DNA from: an uncultured Methylococcaceae bacterium
GTDB lineage: Bacteria > Pseudomonadota > Gammaproteobacteria > Methylococcales > Methylomonadaceae
Assembly (NCBI GenBank): GCA_903917345.1
Contig: CAIXAE010000035.1
Span: 1-51,785 of the forward strand
Direction: 5' to 3'
DNA length: 51,785 nucleotides
In this document: piece by piece, positions 25,352 to 36,965 of the stretch
How positions within the stretch are numbered: the stretch's first letter is position 1
Layout: each line of letters opens with the position of its first letter
Position numbers and translations under genes: made by a program
Notes under the pieces: generated by a model
Database searches by the model: none
Seen by the model: only the letters and a program-made list of their open reading frames with translations
Told to the model about the DNA's origin: nothing

Positions 25352-28300
25352 TTACACCTCTTGGTTATTATCAAGTAAATAGATTAAGGCATCTAAAATG
25401 CCATTGGCCACTTTATGAGGTGGTAAGTGATAAAACGCCTGCCATGCGGAAGAAACCTGTTCATCATATGACTCAGCATGCGCTGGATGTAATTGTAACC
25501 AACTCAGTCTTACAGCATGACCGATTAAAATATCGGTTAATAAAGTATCGTCAATTTGTATGTCTTTATTTTCTTTAAAAATTAAAGCTAGCGCTTTTAA
25601 TGCCTCTACGGTTAATTGACGATAAACGGGCGCTTGTATTTTATTTAATAAATGGTTTACAACCAGCTTAAAGCTCTGCTCACCTTCTGTCATTTGAGAC
25701 AAGGTATTCTCGCTGTCTAACCGGTTTTTACTGTTGAGCTTTCCACCCATCATTAAACCTTTACAATGATGCAATATCTCCCAAACACTATCATAAAAAG
25801 CTTTGGTTTCTCGGCCTACACTGCCTTGTTGCTCACGCCAATCATACCAGTTAATAATTTCTTGGCTGTCTTTTGGATCTATGGCACCCGAAAAACGGAC
25901 ATGATTTAATTTACGACTATTATCATCGTAATGAAGATTTTCTGCTAAGCCTAGTTCTTCTTCTGTATTGCTAATATCTTCTAAGGTTTCTTTTAATTTT
26001 TTAGATAAAGAAAACGGTGACAAACTTAACAAAGCATTAAAAGCTTGATCTAAGGTGTCACAACCCGTATCTCTTTTTTGTCTAACAATAAGCAATTGCA
26101 TGATATGTCCTACTCTTATGGTATGCATATCTGTAAATAGTTGTGGCTTAGCCTTGATTAAGAGTCCTAAATAAATAATCAACTCTTGAATAATAATATG
26201 CTCACTGGCATCATTATTATTGTAGGTTCTAATTAAATGTAAGATTTCAAATGAATCCGCTGGCCCGGTTAGGGTCGCTTTTCCACTGTATGCACGACCC
26301 AATGTTAAGGCGTGTTGTCTGACTATTATTTCTGTTGCGGCTTGTTCTAAGTTAATATCATATTTACCCAGTAAACCGGCACTGCGTCTGACGATTGACC
26401 ACTCATGTCTATCCCCAGCCCTTTCATACAATTCAGCTAATAAATCAGCGACAGTTGCCACTTTACCTTCTGCATTTGCCAACCCTGTTTCATAGCTTAA
26501 ATCATGACGTTGACTTAACAACATCAAAATCTCTAGTTGAGCATATAAGTTAGCATGCAAGTTCAACTGAATAAATAACTCACTGTCACTCGCTATTTCC
26601 CACTCGGTTAATAATAAAGTGTCTAAAGGAAATGAGGGCTCGTCATTGATCGGGAGCAGTTGATAAAAAGGACGTTCGGTATCTTCCCATTTTGCTTCTG
26701 AAAACTGAAACCCATGAAGTTGGTTAATCTTTTCGTAATTAGAGGTTTCTGCAAAATCTAATAAGGTACCCACTTTTACGGGTATGCCTTTAGTCACTCC
26801 CTGTTGTAGCTCATTGATAAAATCGAAAAGAATATCGCAGTGACGACTATCTAACATATTGTGTTTAATAGTAATCGCTACCACGGGATTACCTTCTCTA
26901 TCCCAGTGTTTATAAATATAAGACAATTCGACGCGTAGGCGCTGAATCAATAGGTGATTGTCCATCGCGAGATAGAAACCTTTTTGATTAAGGCATTGTG
27001 GCGTAAATAATAAAGGCTCACCCGCTAAGGTATATAACTTAGAGGTAGCCAAACTGCGCAACTGTCTTAAAGGTCGACCTGTTAAACCCATGCGATCATT
27101 TCTACCCACTTGCGTGTAAGCCATTGACAACTCAATGGCCTCACGTATCTGGAAAGGCGCTAGTTCTGCTAAGGTTTGCGTATCAATAGTGTGTTCACGT
27201 AAACGGCGTTGTACCTCTTCGTCTTGTGAAACCAACTGGATTTGAATAGTGTAATTTTGTGACTTCTTAATCTTTTTATGACGCCCGAGTGGATCAATAT
27301 CATCCACACTAAGCAAGCCATCTTGAATTAAACACCCTAACATAAATAGACTTTGCGCCCATACGAGTGGCACATTCTCATTGGGTATACGGTCTTGGCT
27401 ATGAGGATTTTCTTTTTCAGCCGCAATTAAATCAGCAGGAACCGTGAATAACTCAGGTAATAAATATTGCCCGTTTTGTTCAACCAATAACGATTCAAGT
27501 TTTTGTCGATAATCTTGAGCCGCCGTTTGATTGTCTGCACAGAGATTATTGAGTAATAAATAGGTGAAAAATAACGGCCATTCACATTCAATATCCATAA
27601 ACTGTTTAAGTTCATGGGGGTCATAATGCAATTTATTATGATCCTCTATAACGGTTTGATGACCATCTAATAAAAAGCGTTTACACCCATATCGACCTTC
27701 TAATTTCTGGCAGATTAAGGCTTCTGTTTTTAAACGAATGTCATCATTATCTATCGCAAAAGCAGGAAATCCAGTAACACTTAATACGGCAGAGTCGACT
27801 TCTTTTGAGATGGACTCTCTGGGTAATAATGATTCTAAAGTGATTCGAGTACGCGCAATATCATCACTGATAACATGCACTATTGAAGCTTGACCGCCGT
27901 CTTTTCCAAACAAGTTAAAGCCTGATAATGCTTCTAAAGCGGCTTTGGCCATACCAATGGAACTGGCATTTAGTTCGGCAATACCATGATTAATTTTATT
28001 GCCGCGCTCCCAAATACCGTAATCAGGAGTTCTGTAGGTACGACTTATGTAATGAACTAAGTTTTGGACAAAATTAACTTCATCAATTGTAAAGACAATA
28101 CGTAAACCCGAGGCTGTCATTTGTGCCAACATGAGTAGAAACAATGAGGTAGCATCTAATTGCAAATGCCCCCATTCATCATCCCCTACGACACAATCAC
28201 CTGTTTTAGTATCGTATTTGGCATGTAAAGCATCGATCGGTTTTTGAGTCTGTTTAAACTTTTCTACCTTAGGTGCTTGGCGCATCATTGACGTTAATAA

Positions 28301-28567
28301 TCCACGCATTAACTTAACTACACTTTGCTCTAAGACATAACTACGATCTTGTGCACCCTCTACCCTTCGGTAGGCTAACGCCAACCCCCAAGCGGATAGA
28401 ATGCTATAAACGTTATCTCTAACCCAAGCATCCGTGTAATTCCCATGCACAGTAACGGCAGTACTCGCTGGTAACAATCCTGTTACCCAATCTTGTCTAT
28501 TTAAGATAATGTCTTGAACTTGTTGATAATAAATATCAAGCTTGGCAGAAGAATGAGTCGATTTCAT
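25352..28567 (-). CDS. large GH15/phosphorylase-kinase-alpha-like protein
   Basis: A 1071-residue protein related to glycoside hydrolase family 15 and to the eukaryotic phosphorylase kinase alpha/beta subunits. The N-terminal (alpha/alpha)6-barrel part (about 1-420) has TGLLPASTAVTVHGNYTDAW, WVRDNVYSILSAWGLALAY, DDEWGHLQLDATSLFLLML and YGIWERGNKINHGIAELNAS. The rest is a long, largely helical region (about 550-1060) as in phosphorylase kinase regulators. No signal peptide, so probably cytoplasmic. Activity on glucan, or a regulatory role, cannot be settled by eye. It is in an operon with glucokinase. Confidence 0.85.
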   Translation of the reverse strand: MKSTHSSAKLDIYYQQVQDIILNRQDWVTGLLPASTAVTVHGNYTDAWVRDNVYSILSAWGLALAYRRVEGAQDRSYVLEQSVVKLMRGLLTSMMRQAPKVEKFKQTQKPIDALHAKYDTKTGDCVVGDDEWGHLQLDATSLFLLMLAQMTASGLRIVFTIDEVNFVQNLVHYISRTYRTPDYGIWERGNKINHGIAELNASSIGMAKAALEALSGFNLFGKDGGQASIVHVISDDIARTRITLESLLPRESISKEVDSAVLSVTGFPAFAIDNDDIRLKTEALICQKLEGRYGCKRFLLDGHQTVIEDHNKLHYDPHELKQFMDIECEWPLFFTYLLLNNLCADNQTAAQDYRQKLESLLVEQNGQYLLPELFTVPADLIAAEKENPHSQDRIPNENVPLVWAQSLFMLGCLIQDGLLSVDDIDPLGRHKKIKKSQNYTIQIQLVSQDEEVQRRLREHTIDTQTLAELAPFQIREAIELSMAYTQVGRNDRMGLTGRPLRQLRSLATSKLYTLAGEPLLFTPQCLNQKGFYLAMDNHLLIQRLRVELSYIYKHWDREGNPVVAITIKHNMLDSRHCDILFDFINELQQGVTKGIPVKVGTLLDFAETSNYEKINQLHGFQFSEAKWEDTERPFYQLLPINDEPSFPLDTLLLTEWEIASDSELFIQLNLHANLYAQLEILMLLSQRHDLSYETGLANAEGKVATVADLLAELYERAGDRHEWSIVRRSAGLLGKYDINLEQAATEIIVRQHALTLGRAYSGKATLTGPADSFEILHLIRTYNNNDASEHIIIQELIIYLGLLIKAKPQLFTDMHTIRVGHIMQLLIVRQKRDTGCDTLDQAFNALLSLSPFSLSKKLKETLEDISNTEEELGLAENLHYDDNSRKLNHVRFSGAIDPKDSQEIINWYDWREQQGSVGRETKAFYDSVWEILHHCKGLMMGGKLNSKNRLDSENTLSQMTEGEQSFKLVVNHLLNKIQAPVYRQLTVEALKALALIFKENKDIQIDDTLLTDILIGHAVRLSWLQLHPAHAESYDEQVSSAWQAFYHLPPHKVANGILDALIYLLDNNQEV

Positions 28568-28759
28568 TTAAATTAGAACACCGTTTTAAAGACAAAATAT
28601 ATTACTAATAGTGAAATTTAAGCACATACTGCGCCAGCATAGGCATTATGACGCATTACTTACGTCTTATATGGGACTTATATTACTAAATTTAATTAAA
28701 CCCGCACCAATATAATTCAATCTAATTAAATCGCACTTTTTGAGTGCCATACAACATAA

Positions 28760-28783
28760 AAAAAGGGCCTTTCGGCCCTTTTT
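28760..28783 (-). terminator. intrinsic terminator after pnp
   Basis: A 10-base stem AAAAAGGGCC with tetraloop, closing to GGCCCTTTTT, 21 bases after the pnp stop. On the minus strand the stem is followed by a run of T, so it ends the rpsO-pnp transcript. The rest of 28568-28803 is AT-rich with nothing else recognisable. Confidence 0.93.
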
Positions 28784-28803
28784 AGTTTTGATAAAGAAAA
28801 CGC

Positions 28804-30897
28804 TTATTCTGCAGATTCAGCTGTTTCTTCTTTTTCTACTTCTTTAATACTTAATCTGACTCGACCTTGTCGATCAATTTCAAGTACCTTAACGCGTACG
28901 ATATCACCTTCGTTCAAACGATCGCTGACTTTATCAACGTGTTCATCTGAAATTTGTGAGATATGAACTAAGCCGTCTTTACCTGGCAAGATAGTTACAA
29001 ATGCACCAAAGTCCATTAAGCGTACTACTTTACCTTCGTAAGTTTTACCTACTTCAACTTCAGCAGTGATTTCTTCAATTAAACGACGCGCTTCTTCACC
29101 CGCGGCTTTATCAACTGATGCAACTTTTACGATACCGTCGTCAGATAAATCGATGCTCGCTCCGGTTTCTTCTGTGATACTACGGATAGTAGCGCCACCT
29201 TTACCGATCACTTCACGAATTTTGCTTGGATCAATTTTAAAAGTAATGATGCGTGGAGCGAAGTCTGACATCTCGTCACGAGTGTTAGCTAGTGCTTTGT
29301 TCATTTCACCTAAAATATGCAAACGACCGTCTTTAGCTTGAGCTAAAGCCGTTTTCATGATTTCTGCTGTAATGCCATCTATTTTGATGTCCATTTGTAA
29401 GGCAGTAATCCCATTAGCAGATCCTGCTACTTTAAAATCCATATCACCTAAGTGATCTTCATCACCCATGATGTCAGATAATACAGCAAAGCTGTCGCCT
29501 TCTTTAATTAAGCCCATTGCGATACCTGCAACTGGCGCAGATAGAGGCACACCTGCATCCATTAACGCTAAACTACTACCACAAACTGAGGCCATTGAAC
29601 TTGAACCGTTAGATTCAGTGATTTCTGAAACTACACGTAGCGTGTATGGAAACTCTTCCATATTTGGAAGAACAGCTGCCACACCCCGTTTAGCTAAACG
29701 ACCATGACCAATTTCACGACGTTTTGGTGAACCCACAAAACCCGTTTCACCCACACTGTATGGAGGGAAGTTGTAATGCAACATGAAAGGTTCTTTATAC
29801 TCACCTGCTAATGCATCAATAATTTGTGCATCACGAGCCGTACCTAATGTAGCCACAACTAAAGCTTGTGTTTCGCCACGTGTAAATAATGCAGAACCGT
29901 GTGTTCTTGGTAATACACCTGTTCTAATGCTGATAGGTCTTATTTTATCTAATGGACGACCATCGATACGTTTGCCTTCGTTAAGAATAGCATTACGAAC
30001 AATGCGATATTCCAAGTTTTCAATGATGTTACGAATATCATTTTCGGCATAATTTTCTGATAATTTTTCAACGACCGCTGTGCGAATCGCTTTCAACTTG
30101 TCTTGACGAACTAGTTTCTCTGGAATTGTATAAGCTTCTTTAATGCCAGCCTCTGTTTCATGAGTCACTAATGCTACTAATTCAGAGTTTTCATCAGGTG
30201 CTACCCATTCAACAACACCTGCACCTGCAGCGCTTGCAAATTCATTAATAGCATTGATAGCCGCTTGCATTTGTTCATGACCAAATAACACTGCACCTAA
30301 CATAATTTCTTCTGAAAGGCCTTTTGCTTCAGACTCAACCATTAACACGGCTTGAGAAGTACCCGCTACAACCAAAGTTAAATCTGATTCTTTTAAAGAT
30401 GCTGGCGACGGATTCAATAAATAAGAACCTTCTTTATAACCTACGCATGCTGCGCCTATTGGGCCATTAAAAGGTAATCCTGAAACAGCTAATGCCGCTG
30501 AAGCCCCTAATAATGCTGGAATTTCTGTATCAACCTCAGGATTTAAAGAGATAACTGTGGCAATGATTTGAACTTCGTTTGTATACCCTTCTGGGAATAA
30601 GGGTCTGATAGGACGATCAATCAACCTTGAAATCAAAGTTTCTTGTTCGCTAGGACGACCTTCTCTTTTAAAAAAGCCACCAGGAATTTTACCTGCAGCA
30701 TAAGCTTTTTCTTGATAATTAACTGTTAAGGGAAAGAAATCCCCTCCATTAGCGTCTTTTTTACCTACTACAGTAACAAGTAAAGAGGTACCATTAACAT
30801 CAATAATAACTGCACCATCTGCTTGACGCGCAATTTCACCAGTTTCTAGTGTAACGAGATTATCACCGTACTGAAATTCTTTCCTAATAGGATTCAC
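28804..30897 (-). CDS. pnp: polynucleotide phosphorylase
   Basis: A 3'-to-5' phosphorolytic exoribonuclease and degradosome component. The 697-residue protein has two RNase PH domains (about 1-220 and 310-540; [75 protein letters not shown]), a KH domain ([20 protein letters not shown]) and an S1 domain ([29 protein letters not shown]). Length and order are standard. The 198-base leader contains a large hairpin at 31017-31080. Confidence 0.98.
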   Translation of the reverse strand: MNPIRKEFQYGDNLVTLETGEIARQADGAVIIDVNGTSLLVTVVGKKDANGGDFFPLTVNYQEKAYAAGKIPGGFFKREGRPSEQETLISRLIDRPIRPLFPEGYTNEVQIIATVISLNPEVDTEIPALLGASAALAVSGLPFNGPIGAACVGYKEGSYLLNPSPASLKESDLTLVVAGTSQAVLMVESEAKGLSEEIMLGAVLFGHEQMQAAINAINEFASAAGAGVVEWVAPDENSELVALVTHETEAGIKEAYTIPEKLVRQDKLKAIRTAVVEKLSENYAENDIRNIIENLEYRIVRNAILNEGKRIDGRPLDKIRPISIRTGVLPRTHGSALFTRGETQALVVATLGTARDAQIIDALAGEYKEPFMLHYNFPPYSVGETGFVGSPKRREIGHGRLAKRGVAAVLPNMEEFPYTLRVVSEITESNGSSSMASVCGSSLALMDAGVPLSAPVAGIAMGLIKEGDSFAVLSDIMGDEDHLGDMDFKVAGSANGITALQMDIKIDGITAEIMKTALAQAKDGRLHILGEMNKALANTRDEMSDFAPRIITFKIDPSKIREVIGKGGATIRSITEETGASIDLSDDGIVKVASVDKAAGEEARRLIEEITAEVEVGKTYEGKVVRLMDFGAFVTILPGKDGLVHISQISDEHVDKVSDRLNEGDIVRVKVLEIDRQGRVRLSIKEVEKEETAESAE

Positions 30898-31016
30898 TAT
30901 AGGGTTCCTTAGTCTTAAGGTTATTAAAAGGCTTATATTAGGTTTTTAAAACATCCTAATTCACAGCTATGGCGTTTGGCTAAACATTAGCCAAGGTATA
31001 TCGAAAGCTTGAACAA

Positions 31017-31080
31017 ATAAGCTGCATTAAATCAACTCTATACAAAATATTTATGTATAGCGCTTTCTAATGCAGCTTAT
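31017..31080 (-). promoter_or_regulatory. large stem-loop in the rpsO-pnp intergenic leader
   Basis: A perfect 13-base inverted repeat (31017-31029 with 31068-31080; ATAAGCTGCATTA) encloses a second 6-base stem (31038-31043 with 31055-31060). It lies about 120 bases before pnp and just after rpsO. In E. coli a long duplex at this place is cut by RNase III and drives PNPase autoregulation; the same is inferred here. It lacks a clear T run, so it is not a classic terminator. Confidence 0.65.
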
Positions 31081-31095
31081 AAGATCGATGATTCT

Positions 31096-31365
31096 TTACT
31101 TACGTAAACCTAAGCTCTCAATCAAAGCACGATAACGATCGCTATCTTTATTTTTCAAGTAATCAAGTAATTTACGACGTTGATTAACCATACGTAATAA
31201 ACCACGACGTGAATGGTTATCTTTTTTGTGTGCAGCAAAGTGCGGTGTTAAATGTAGAATGTGAGCGGTTAATAAAGCAACTTGTACTTCTGGTGAACCT
31301 GTATCAGTCTCTGATTGACGATATTTTTCTACGACTGCTTTTTTTTGTTCTGCTGTAAATGGCAT
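31096..31365 (-). CDS. rpsO: 30S ribosomal protein S15
   Basis: A 89-residue S15, standard length, with the family motifs [40 protein letters not shown] and [20 protein letters not shown]. It binds 16S rRNA in the central domain. The leader (31366-31471) contains a short hairpin AGTTGC/GCAACT at 31396-31411, about 30 bases before the start; S15 commonly autoregulates through its leader, but whether this structure does so is unknown. Confidence 0.98.
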   Translation of the reverse strand: MPFTAEQKKAVVEKYRQSETDTGSPEVQVALLTAHILHLTPHFAAHKKDNHSRRGLLRMVNQRRKLLDYLKNKDSDRYRALIESLGLRK

Positions 31366-31471
31366 TTATAATCCCTAAGATTAAATTAAAATTAAAGTTG
31401 CTATTGCAACTATTACTAACTGATGTCCACGTTAGGGTGTAGAAATCAATATTTGTGTTAACTGATATTAA

Positions 31472-32422
31472 TCAGATAATTGAAGTCGTCATATTAAACA
31501 ACTTCTTCGGTGCTATTCTACCATCTAATCCCATTTCACCCAAGCCTAAAAAAACATCATCATGATACATTCTTACAGTGGCTTGCGTAGTTATTAGCTC
31601 TTGAATTATAGACATATCAAAATCTATTGATTGCCCATAATTGATGGCTGTTGCCTGTTGATTCGATAACATCACTAACGGCAAATACTCTAAAGGCTTA
31701 TCCACGTCAATGAGTGCTAGATGTATTTCTAACTCTGACATCGCAGTTAATTGCTCTAAAGTATAAGCTTGGTCAATACTAAATTGACCCGCCTCAATCC
31801 TACGTAACTCAGTTACAGTGGCACCACAACCCAATTGATGACCAATGTCTTCTACTAAGGATCTAATATAAGTTCCTTTAGAACAGTAAACATCGAGCTT
31901 GAATTGATTGGGAGCGTCTGAATTGGGACCATTAAAACCTAACAGCACCAAGTCATAGATTGTTATTCGCCTTGCTTTTCTTTCAACAACTTGGCCTTCC
32001 CTTGCCAACTCATACAATTTTCTTCCATTGAGCTTTAGAGCGGAATACATTGGAGGAACTTGATCAATTTCACCTTTGAAGCAGTCCAAACAATGATGAA
32101 TGTCACTGAGTGATAATTCAGGAACAGGCTTCGTCTCAATAATTTGACCTTCCGCATCGCCAGTGTCAGTCATAACACCTAACTGAGCGACTACCTGATA
32201 ACGCTTATCATCATCAAGCATTAAAGCAGAAACTTTAGTTGCCTCTCCAAAACACAAAGGCAATAAGCCTGTTGCTAATGGATCAAGACTCCCTGTATGC
32301 CCTGCTTTATTAGCATTAAATAGTCGTCTAACTTCTTGTAAAGCTTTGTTTGATGAAACACCTAAACGCTTATCTAGCAATATAATACCGTGGACATTAA
32401 GTCCCGATTTGCGTTTTGCCAT
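31472..32422 (-). CDS. truB: tRNA pseudouridine-55 synthase TruB
   Basis: TruB makes pseudouridine 55 in the T-loop of tRNAs. The 316-residue protein has the catalytic Asp in GHTGSLDPLATGLLPLC, plus KRYQVVAQLGVMTDTGDAEG, QVPPMYSALKLNGRKLYELA and CSKGTYIRSLVEDIGHQLG. The C-terminal PUA-like part follows. It lies 8 bases after rbfA in the nusA-infB operon. Confidence 0.96.
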   Translation of the reverse strand: MAKRKSGLNVHGIILLDKRLGVSSNKALQEVRRLFNANKAGHTGSLDPLATGLLPLCFGEATKVSALMLDDDKRYQVVAQLGVMTDTGDAEGQIIETKPVPELSLSDIHHCLDCFKGEIDQVPPMYSALKLNGRKLYELAREGQVVERKARRITIYDLVLLGFNGPNSDAPNQFKLDVYCSKGTYIRSLVEDIGHQLGCGATVTELRRIEAGQFSIDQAYTLEQLTAMSELEIHLALIDVDKPLEYLPLVMLSNQQATAINYGQSIDFDMSIIQELITTQATVRMYHDDVFLGLGEMGLDGRIAPKKLFNMTTSII

Positions 32423-32430
32423 ACCCGCAA

Positions 32431-32793
32431 TTAATCCAAGTTATGCTTTACTACGTCACTTAATAACTCAGCAACACGCATGCCTGTATCAAAGGAATCA
32501 TCATAATAAAACCGTAACTCTGAGATATGTCTTAAACGCATTCGCTTAGCCAACTGATGACGAATAACCGGACTCATTTCATTAAGCACTTTTACATTGG
32601 CCCGCTTACCTGCGTCATCTGCATTTAATACTGTGACATAAACTTTCGCCACAGCGAGATCTTTTGTGACTACAACTTCATTGATGGTAATAAACCCCAA
32701 TCTTGAGTCATCAATATCTCGCTGAAAAATCAACGATAGTTCTTTTTGCATCTGCGAAGATACGCGCGCATTACGTCCAAACTCATTAGCCAT
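32431..32793 (-). CDS. rbfA: 30S ribosome-binding factor A
   Basis: RbfA is a KH-fold assembly factor for the 5' end of 16S rRNA. The 120-residue protein matches the family at ARVSSQMQKELSLIFQRDID, KVYVTVLNADDAGKR and LRHISELRFYYDDSFDTGMR. It lies 5 bases after infB, in the conserved infB-rbfA-truB order. Confidence 0.95.
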   Translation of the reverse strand: MANEFGRNARVSSQMQKELSLIFQRDIDDSRLGFITINEVVVTKDLAVAKVYVTVLNADDAGKRANVKVLNEMSPVIRHQLAKRMRLRHISELRFYYDDSFDTGMRVAELLSDVVKHNLD

Positions 32794-32798
32794 AATGA

Positions 32799-35435
32799 CT
32801 ATAATTCCCGTCTAATTTCTATACGCTCAAACACTTCGATTTGGTCACCTGGCTTAACATCGTTGTAATTCTTTACACCAATACCACATTCCATACCCAT
32901 CTTGACTTCAGCCGCATCATCTTTAAATCGACGTAATGACTCTAACTGGCCTTCAAAGATAACCACGTTTTCACGTAAAACACGAATTGGTAGACTTCTC
33001 TTAACGTAACCATCAACAACCATACAGCCTGCAATAGCACCGAACTTAGGTGATTTAAATACGTCTCTAACTTCTGCAAGGCCGACAATTTGTTCTTTGA
33101 TTTCGGGCGCCAACATACCGCTAATGGCTTTTTTGACTTCATCAATAGCGTCGTAAATAACACTGTAGTAATGAAGATCAATGTTCTTTTCTTCAATTAA
33201 CTTTCTAGCAGTTGCATCGGCCCTGACGTTAAAACCGATTAAGATAGCACCCGAAGCCAATGCTAAATTAGCATCCCCTTCATTAATACCACCCACGCCA
33301 CCAAATACAACCTTAACTTCTACTTCGTCATTTGACAAGCCCATTAATGAACCGCGTAATGCTTCTAAACTACCTTGTACATCAGTCTTAATTACCAAGT
33401 TAACACTCGCTAATTCACCTGTTGTCATTCTAGAGAATACTTCATCTAGCTTAGAGGCTTGTTGTGCAGCATGCTTAGTGAATTTTTTACGATCTTCACG
33501 ATGTTTAGCTAAATCTTTAGCGATACGTTCATTTTGTACCACTAAGAACTCATCACCGGCATTAGGCGTACCTGATAAACCCAAGATCTCTACTGGAACA
33601 CAAGGACCAGCTTCTTTAATCGCTTTACCGTTTTCATTAAACATAGCTCGAACACGACCATATTCTTGACCACAAAGAACCATTTGACCGTTTTCCAAAG
33701 TACCTTTTTGAACCATCACTGTCGCCACTGCACCGCGACCTTTATCAAGTCTTGATTCAATAACTAAACCAGATGCAGCCCCTTCAATAGGTGCTTTAAG
33801 TTCTAAAATTTCTGTTTGAACGATTAGCGCTTCAATAAGATCATCGATACCTTCACCCGTTTTTGCAGAAATCTTTAAGAATTGAACATCACCGCCCCAC
33901 TCCTCAGCGATAACATCAATAACTGATAACTCTTGCATCACTTTTTCAGGGTTTGCATCGGGCTTATCAATTTTATTAACGGCAACAATAATAGGCACGT
34001 TCGCTGCTTTAGCATGCTCTACAGCTTCTTTTGTTTGTGGCATCACACCATCATCAGCTGCTACTACAACAATTACAACGTCGGTGATATCAGCTCCACG
34101 AGCACGCATCGCAGTAAACGCAGCGTGACCCGGAGTATCTAAGAACGTAACAGCGCCGTGGTCTGTTTTTACTTGATAAGCACCAATATGTTGAGTAATC
34201 CCCCCCGCTTCACCCGCAGCAACACGTGTTTTACGAATGTAATCCAATAACGATGTTTTACCATGATCAACGTGGCCCATAATGGTCACAATTGGCGCAC
34301 GGGGTAATTCAACACGATTATCTTCTTCTTGAGCCTCAGCTAACATTTCTTGTTCAAGATCATCTTCACTTTGCATAATTGCGTTGTGCCCCATGTCTTC
34401 TACAAGAATAACGGCAGTTTCTTGATCAATACTTTGATTGATGGTCGCCATGATGCCTAGTTTCATCAAATGCTTAATAACTAAGGCCGCTTTAACACTC
34501 ATTTTTTGTGCTAAATCTGAAACGATGATCATTTCAGGTATCGTTACATCTTTAACGATAGGCGCAACGGGCATTTCAAATTGATGCTTACCATCAGATT
34601 GAATATTATTACGAACTGGTTGCTTGCCTTTTTTCTTACCTTTTCTTGCATCCCTGCCACCCGAACGATCACCGTCTTCATTAGTTTTACGATGTAAAGT
34701 TTCTTGTTTTGCAGCAGCTTGCTGCCTGACTTTATCAGCATTTTTTCTAATAGATTCTTCTAATCTACTTTCTTTTTCTAATTGTTTTTTTCTAGCCTCT
34801 TCATCTTCTTTTGACTTGCTAGATTTCTCTTGTTTGTTTTTCTTTTCTTCTTTTACTTTTAAAGCCTCAAACTTAGCAACAGATTCCACCAACTCGACAG
34901 GCTCAATTTCTAAATCATCGTCTACAACTGCATCATTAGTAACATCGGCATCTGATACTGTCTCAGTTTCGGTTTTTTCTTGAGAAACTACTTCAGCAAC
35001 AGGTTTTTCAGGTTGTGTTGATGCATCTGCTATGGTTTCAGTTGAAACTGGCTCAATTATAGTTTCAACCACTACCTCAGGAGCTTCTTCTACTTTCTTA
35101 GCTTCAACTTCTTCAACTTCACTGCGTTTGATATAAGTCTTCTTTTTACGAACTTCAACACTAATTGTTTTGGTAGTACTACCTGGCACAGAGGCCTGCT
35201 TCATCTCTGTTACTTTTCTGCGCTCCAAAGTAACTCTTCTGGGTGAATTACCTGCATCACTGTCTGATTTACCATGACGTTTACGTAAATGCGCTAACAA
35301 CTGCATTTTTTCATCTTCCGTAATCAAATCATCTGGCGTACTGGCGGACAAGCCCGCCTCTTTCAATTGCTCTAACAATCTCTCTAAAGGAATCTTTACT
35401 ATCTCGGCTAACTGCCGTACTGTTTTATCACTCAT
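32799..35435 (-). CDS. infB: translation initiation factor IF-2
   Basis: The GTPase that places fMet-tRNA on the ribosome. The 878-residue protein has the N-terminal IF2 domain ([20 protein letters not shown]), a long charged coiled-coil-like linker rich in Glu/Lys (about 70-290), and the G domain with [17 protein letters not shown] and NKID, then domains II-IV ending RREL. The linker is one reason why opposite-strand open frames occur here; those are not genes. Confidence 0.98.
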   Translation of the reverse strand: MSDKTVRQLAEIVKIPLERLLEQLKEAGLSASTPDDLITEDEKMQLLAHLRKRHGKSDSDAGNSPRRVTLERRKVTEMKQASVPGSTTKTISVEVRKKKTYIKRSEVEEVEAKKVEEAPEVVVETIIEPVSTETIADASTQPEKPVAEVVSQEKTETETVSDADVTNDAVVDDDLEIEPVELVESVAKFEALKVKEEKKNKQEKSSKSKEDEEARKKQLEKESRLEESIRKNADKVRQQAAAKQETLHRKTNEDGDRSGGRDARKGKKKGKQPVRNNIQSDGKHQFEMPVAPIVKDVTIPEMIIVSDLAQKMSVKAALVIKHLMKLGIMATINQSIDQETAVILVEDMGHNAIMQSEDDLEQEMLAEAQEEDNRVELPRAPIVTIMGHVDHGKTSLLDYIRKTRVAAGEAGGITQHIGAYQVKTDHGAVTFLDTPGHAAFTAMRARGADITDVVIVVVAADDGVMPQTKEAVEHAKAANVPIIVAVNKIDKPDANPEKVMQELSVIDVIAEEWGGDVQFLKISAKTGEGIDDLIEALIVQTEILELKAPIEGAASGLVIESRLDKGRGAVATVMVQKGTLENGQMVLCGQEYGRVRAMFNENGKAIKEAGPCVPVEILGLSGTPNAGDEFLVVQNERIAKDLAKHREDRKKFTKHAAQQASKLDEVFSRMTTGELASVNLVIKTDVQGSLEALRGSLMGLSNDEVEVKVVFGGVGGINEGDANLALASGAILIGFNVRADATARKLIEEKNIDLHYYSVIYDAIDEVKKAISGMLAPEIKEQIVGLAEVRDVFKSPKFGAIAGCMVVDGYVKRSLPIRVLRENVVIFEGQLESLRRFKDDAAEVKMGMECGIGVKNYNDVKPGDQIEVFERIEIRREL

Positions 35436-35465
35436 CTTATACCCCTTAATTACTCGCCATGTGCC

Positions 35466-36965
35466 TTAAGCAAACCAAGGCTCACGCGCCTTCATAATTA
35501 ATGTTGCCGCCCGCTTTTCATCAATACCTAAAAGACTGACTAAATCGTCAACTGCTTGTTCAGCTAAATCTTCCATAGTAACAATACCCTGACCTGCTAA
35601 TTCATGAGCCAAATCTGAATCCATACCTTCCATTTCTAATAAATCTTGTGCAGGTTCAGCTGAGTCAATATTTTCTTCGAACGCAATCGCACTAATCAAT
35701 AGAGCATCTTTTGCGCGGCTTCTTAATTCATTCACTAGATCTTCATCAAATCCTTCGATATCTAGCATTTCACTCACCGGCACATAAGCGATTTCTTCTA
35801 CGCTAATGAATCCTTCTTCAACAAGAATTTGTGCAATATCTTCGTCTACATCTAACTGATCAATGAATAGTTGTTTGATTTTACCTACTTCTGCTTCTGC
35901 ACTTAACTCTGCTTTAGAAGCATCTAATACATTCAACTCCCAGCCAGTCAATTGACTCGCCAATCGCACATTCTGCCCGCCACGACCAATAGCCTGGGAT
36001 AGGTTATCTGCACCCACAGCTAAATCCATACTGTGCTTATCTTCATCAACCACAATAGATTGGATTTCAGCGGGTAACATAGCGTTTATCACATATTGTG
36101 CTTCGCTTGGATTCCACAAAATGATATCCACACGCTCTCCGGCAAGCTCATTAGTAACTGATTGAACTCTTGACCCCCTCATACCGACACAGGCTCCAAC
36201 AGGATCCAATCGTGGGTCATTACTCTTAACAGCTAATTTAGCTCTAGAACCCGGGTCACGTGCCGCACCGATGATAGAGATTAATCCCTCGCCTACCTCA
36301 GGCACTTCAAGCTTAAACAATGCTACTAACAATTGTGGATCAGTTCGACTCACAAATAATTGTGGACCTCTCGGTTCAGATCTAACATCCTTCAAGTAAC
36401 CGCGAACACGATCTCCTACTCGAATAGCTTCTCTTGGAATCATGTCTTCTTTAGCGATATAAGCCTCTACATGACCACCCAAATCCAGATACACACTGCC
36501 TTTTTCAATACGCTTAACGATACCTGTTATAAGCTCACCCACTCTATCTTTATAGGCTTCAACAATTTTAAGGCGTTCTGCTTCCCTGACTTTATGAATG
36601 ATCACTTGTTTTGCAGTTTGAGCAGCGATACGTCCAAAATCGACAGACTCAATTTCTTCTTCAACAAAGTCACCTACTTGAATGTTTGCATCATCCAGTC
36701 TTGCAACTTCCAATAACACTTGTGTGGTAGGAAACTCAACATCACCCGCAGAAGTCGGATTCACATCAACAACTTCCCATTGTCTATAAGTGATGTAATC
36801 ACCTGTTTTTCTATTAATTTCGACACGCGCTTTAATAACATTAGCATGTCTTTTAACCGTTGCAGCTTCTAATGCAGACTCTATAGCTTGAAAAACAATT
36901 TCCTTTTCTATTTCCCTTTCATTCGAAAAAACTTCAGCTACTAACAAAATTTCTTTATTTGCCAT
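35466..36965 (-). CDS. nusA: transcription termination/antitermination factor NusA
   Basis: NusA modulates pausing, termination and antitermination. Started at the ATG at 36965, with GGAGG five bases upstream, it is 499 residues; the open frame to 36983 is less likely. Domains in order: N-terminal RNAP-binding domain (1-130), S1 (about 135-200, [20 protein letters not shown]), KH1/KH2 ([36 protein letters not shown]) and two acidic C-terminal repeats (about 365-495). The start overlaps rimP by 11 bases. Confidence 0.97.
   Translation of the reverse strand: MANKEILLVAEVFSNEREIEKEIVFQAIESALEAATVKRHANVIKARVEINRKTGDYITYRQWEVVDVNPTSAGDVEFPTTQVLLEVARLDDANIQVGDFVEEEIESVDFGRIAAQTAKQVIIHKVREAERLKIVEAYKDRVGELITGIVKRIEKGSVYLDLGGHVEAYIAKEDMIPREAIRVGDRVRGYLKDVRSEPRGPQLFVSRTDPQLLVALFKLEVPEVGEGLISIIGAARDPGSRAKLAVKSNDPRLDPVGACVGMRGSRVQSVTNELAGERVDIILWNPSEAQYVINAMLPAEIQSIVVDEDKHSMDLAVGADNLSQAIGRGGQNVRLASQLTGWELNVLDASKAELSAEAEVGKIKQLFIDQLDVDEDIAQILVEEGFISVEEIAYVPVSEMLDIEGFDEDLVNELRSRAKDALLISAIAFEENIDSAEPAQDLLEMEGMDSDLAHELAGQGIVTMEDLAEQAVDDLVSLLGIDEKRAATLIMKAREPWFA

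Noticed and set aside
33181-33669. 162-residue plus-strand frame opposite infB
   Set aside because: It is a shadow of the infB coding strand; the IF-2 protein explains the sequence.
36360-36716. 118-residue plus-strand frame opposite nusA
   Set aside because: Shadow of nusA, no ribosome site, composition not protein-like.
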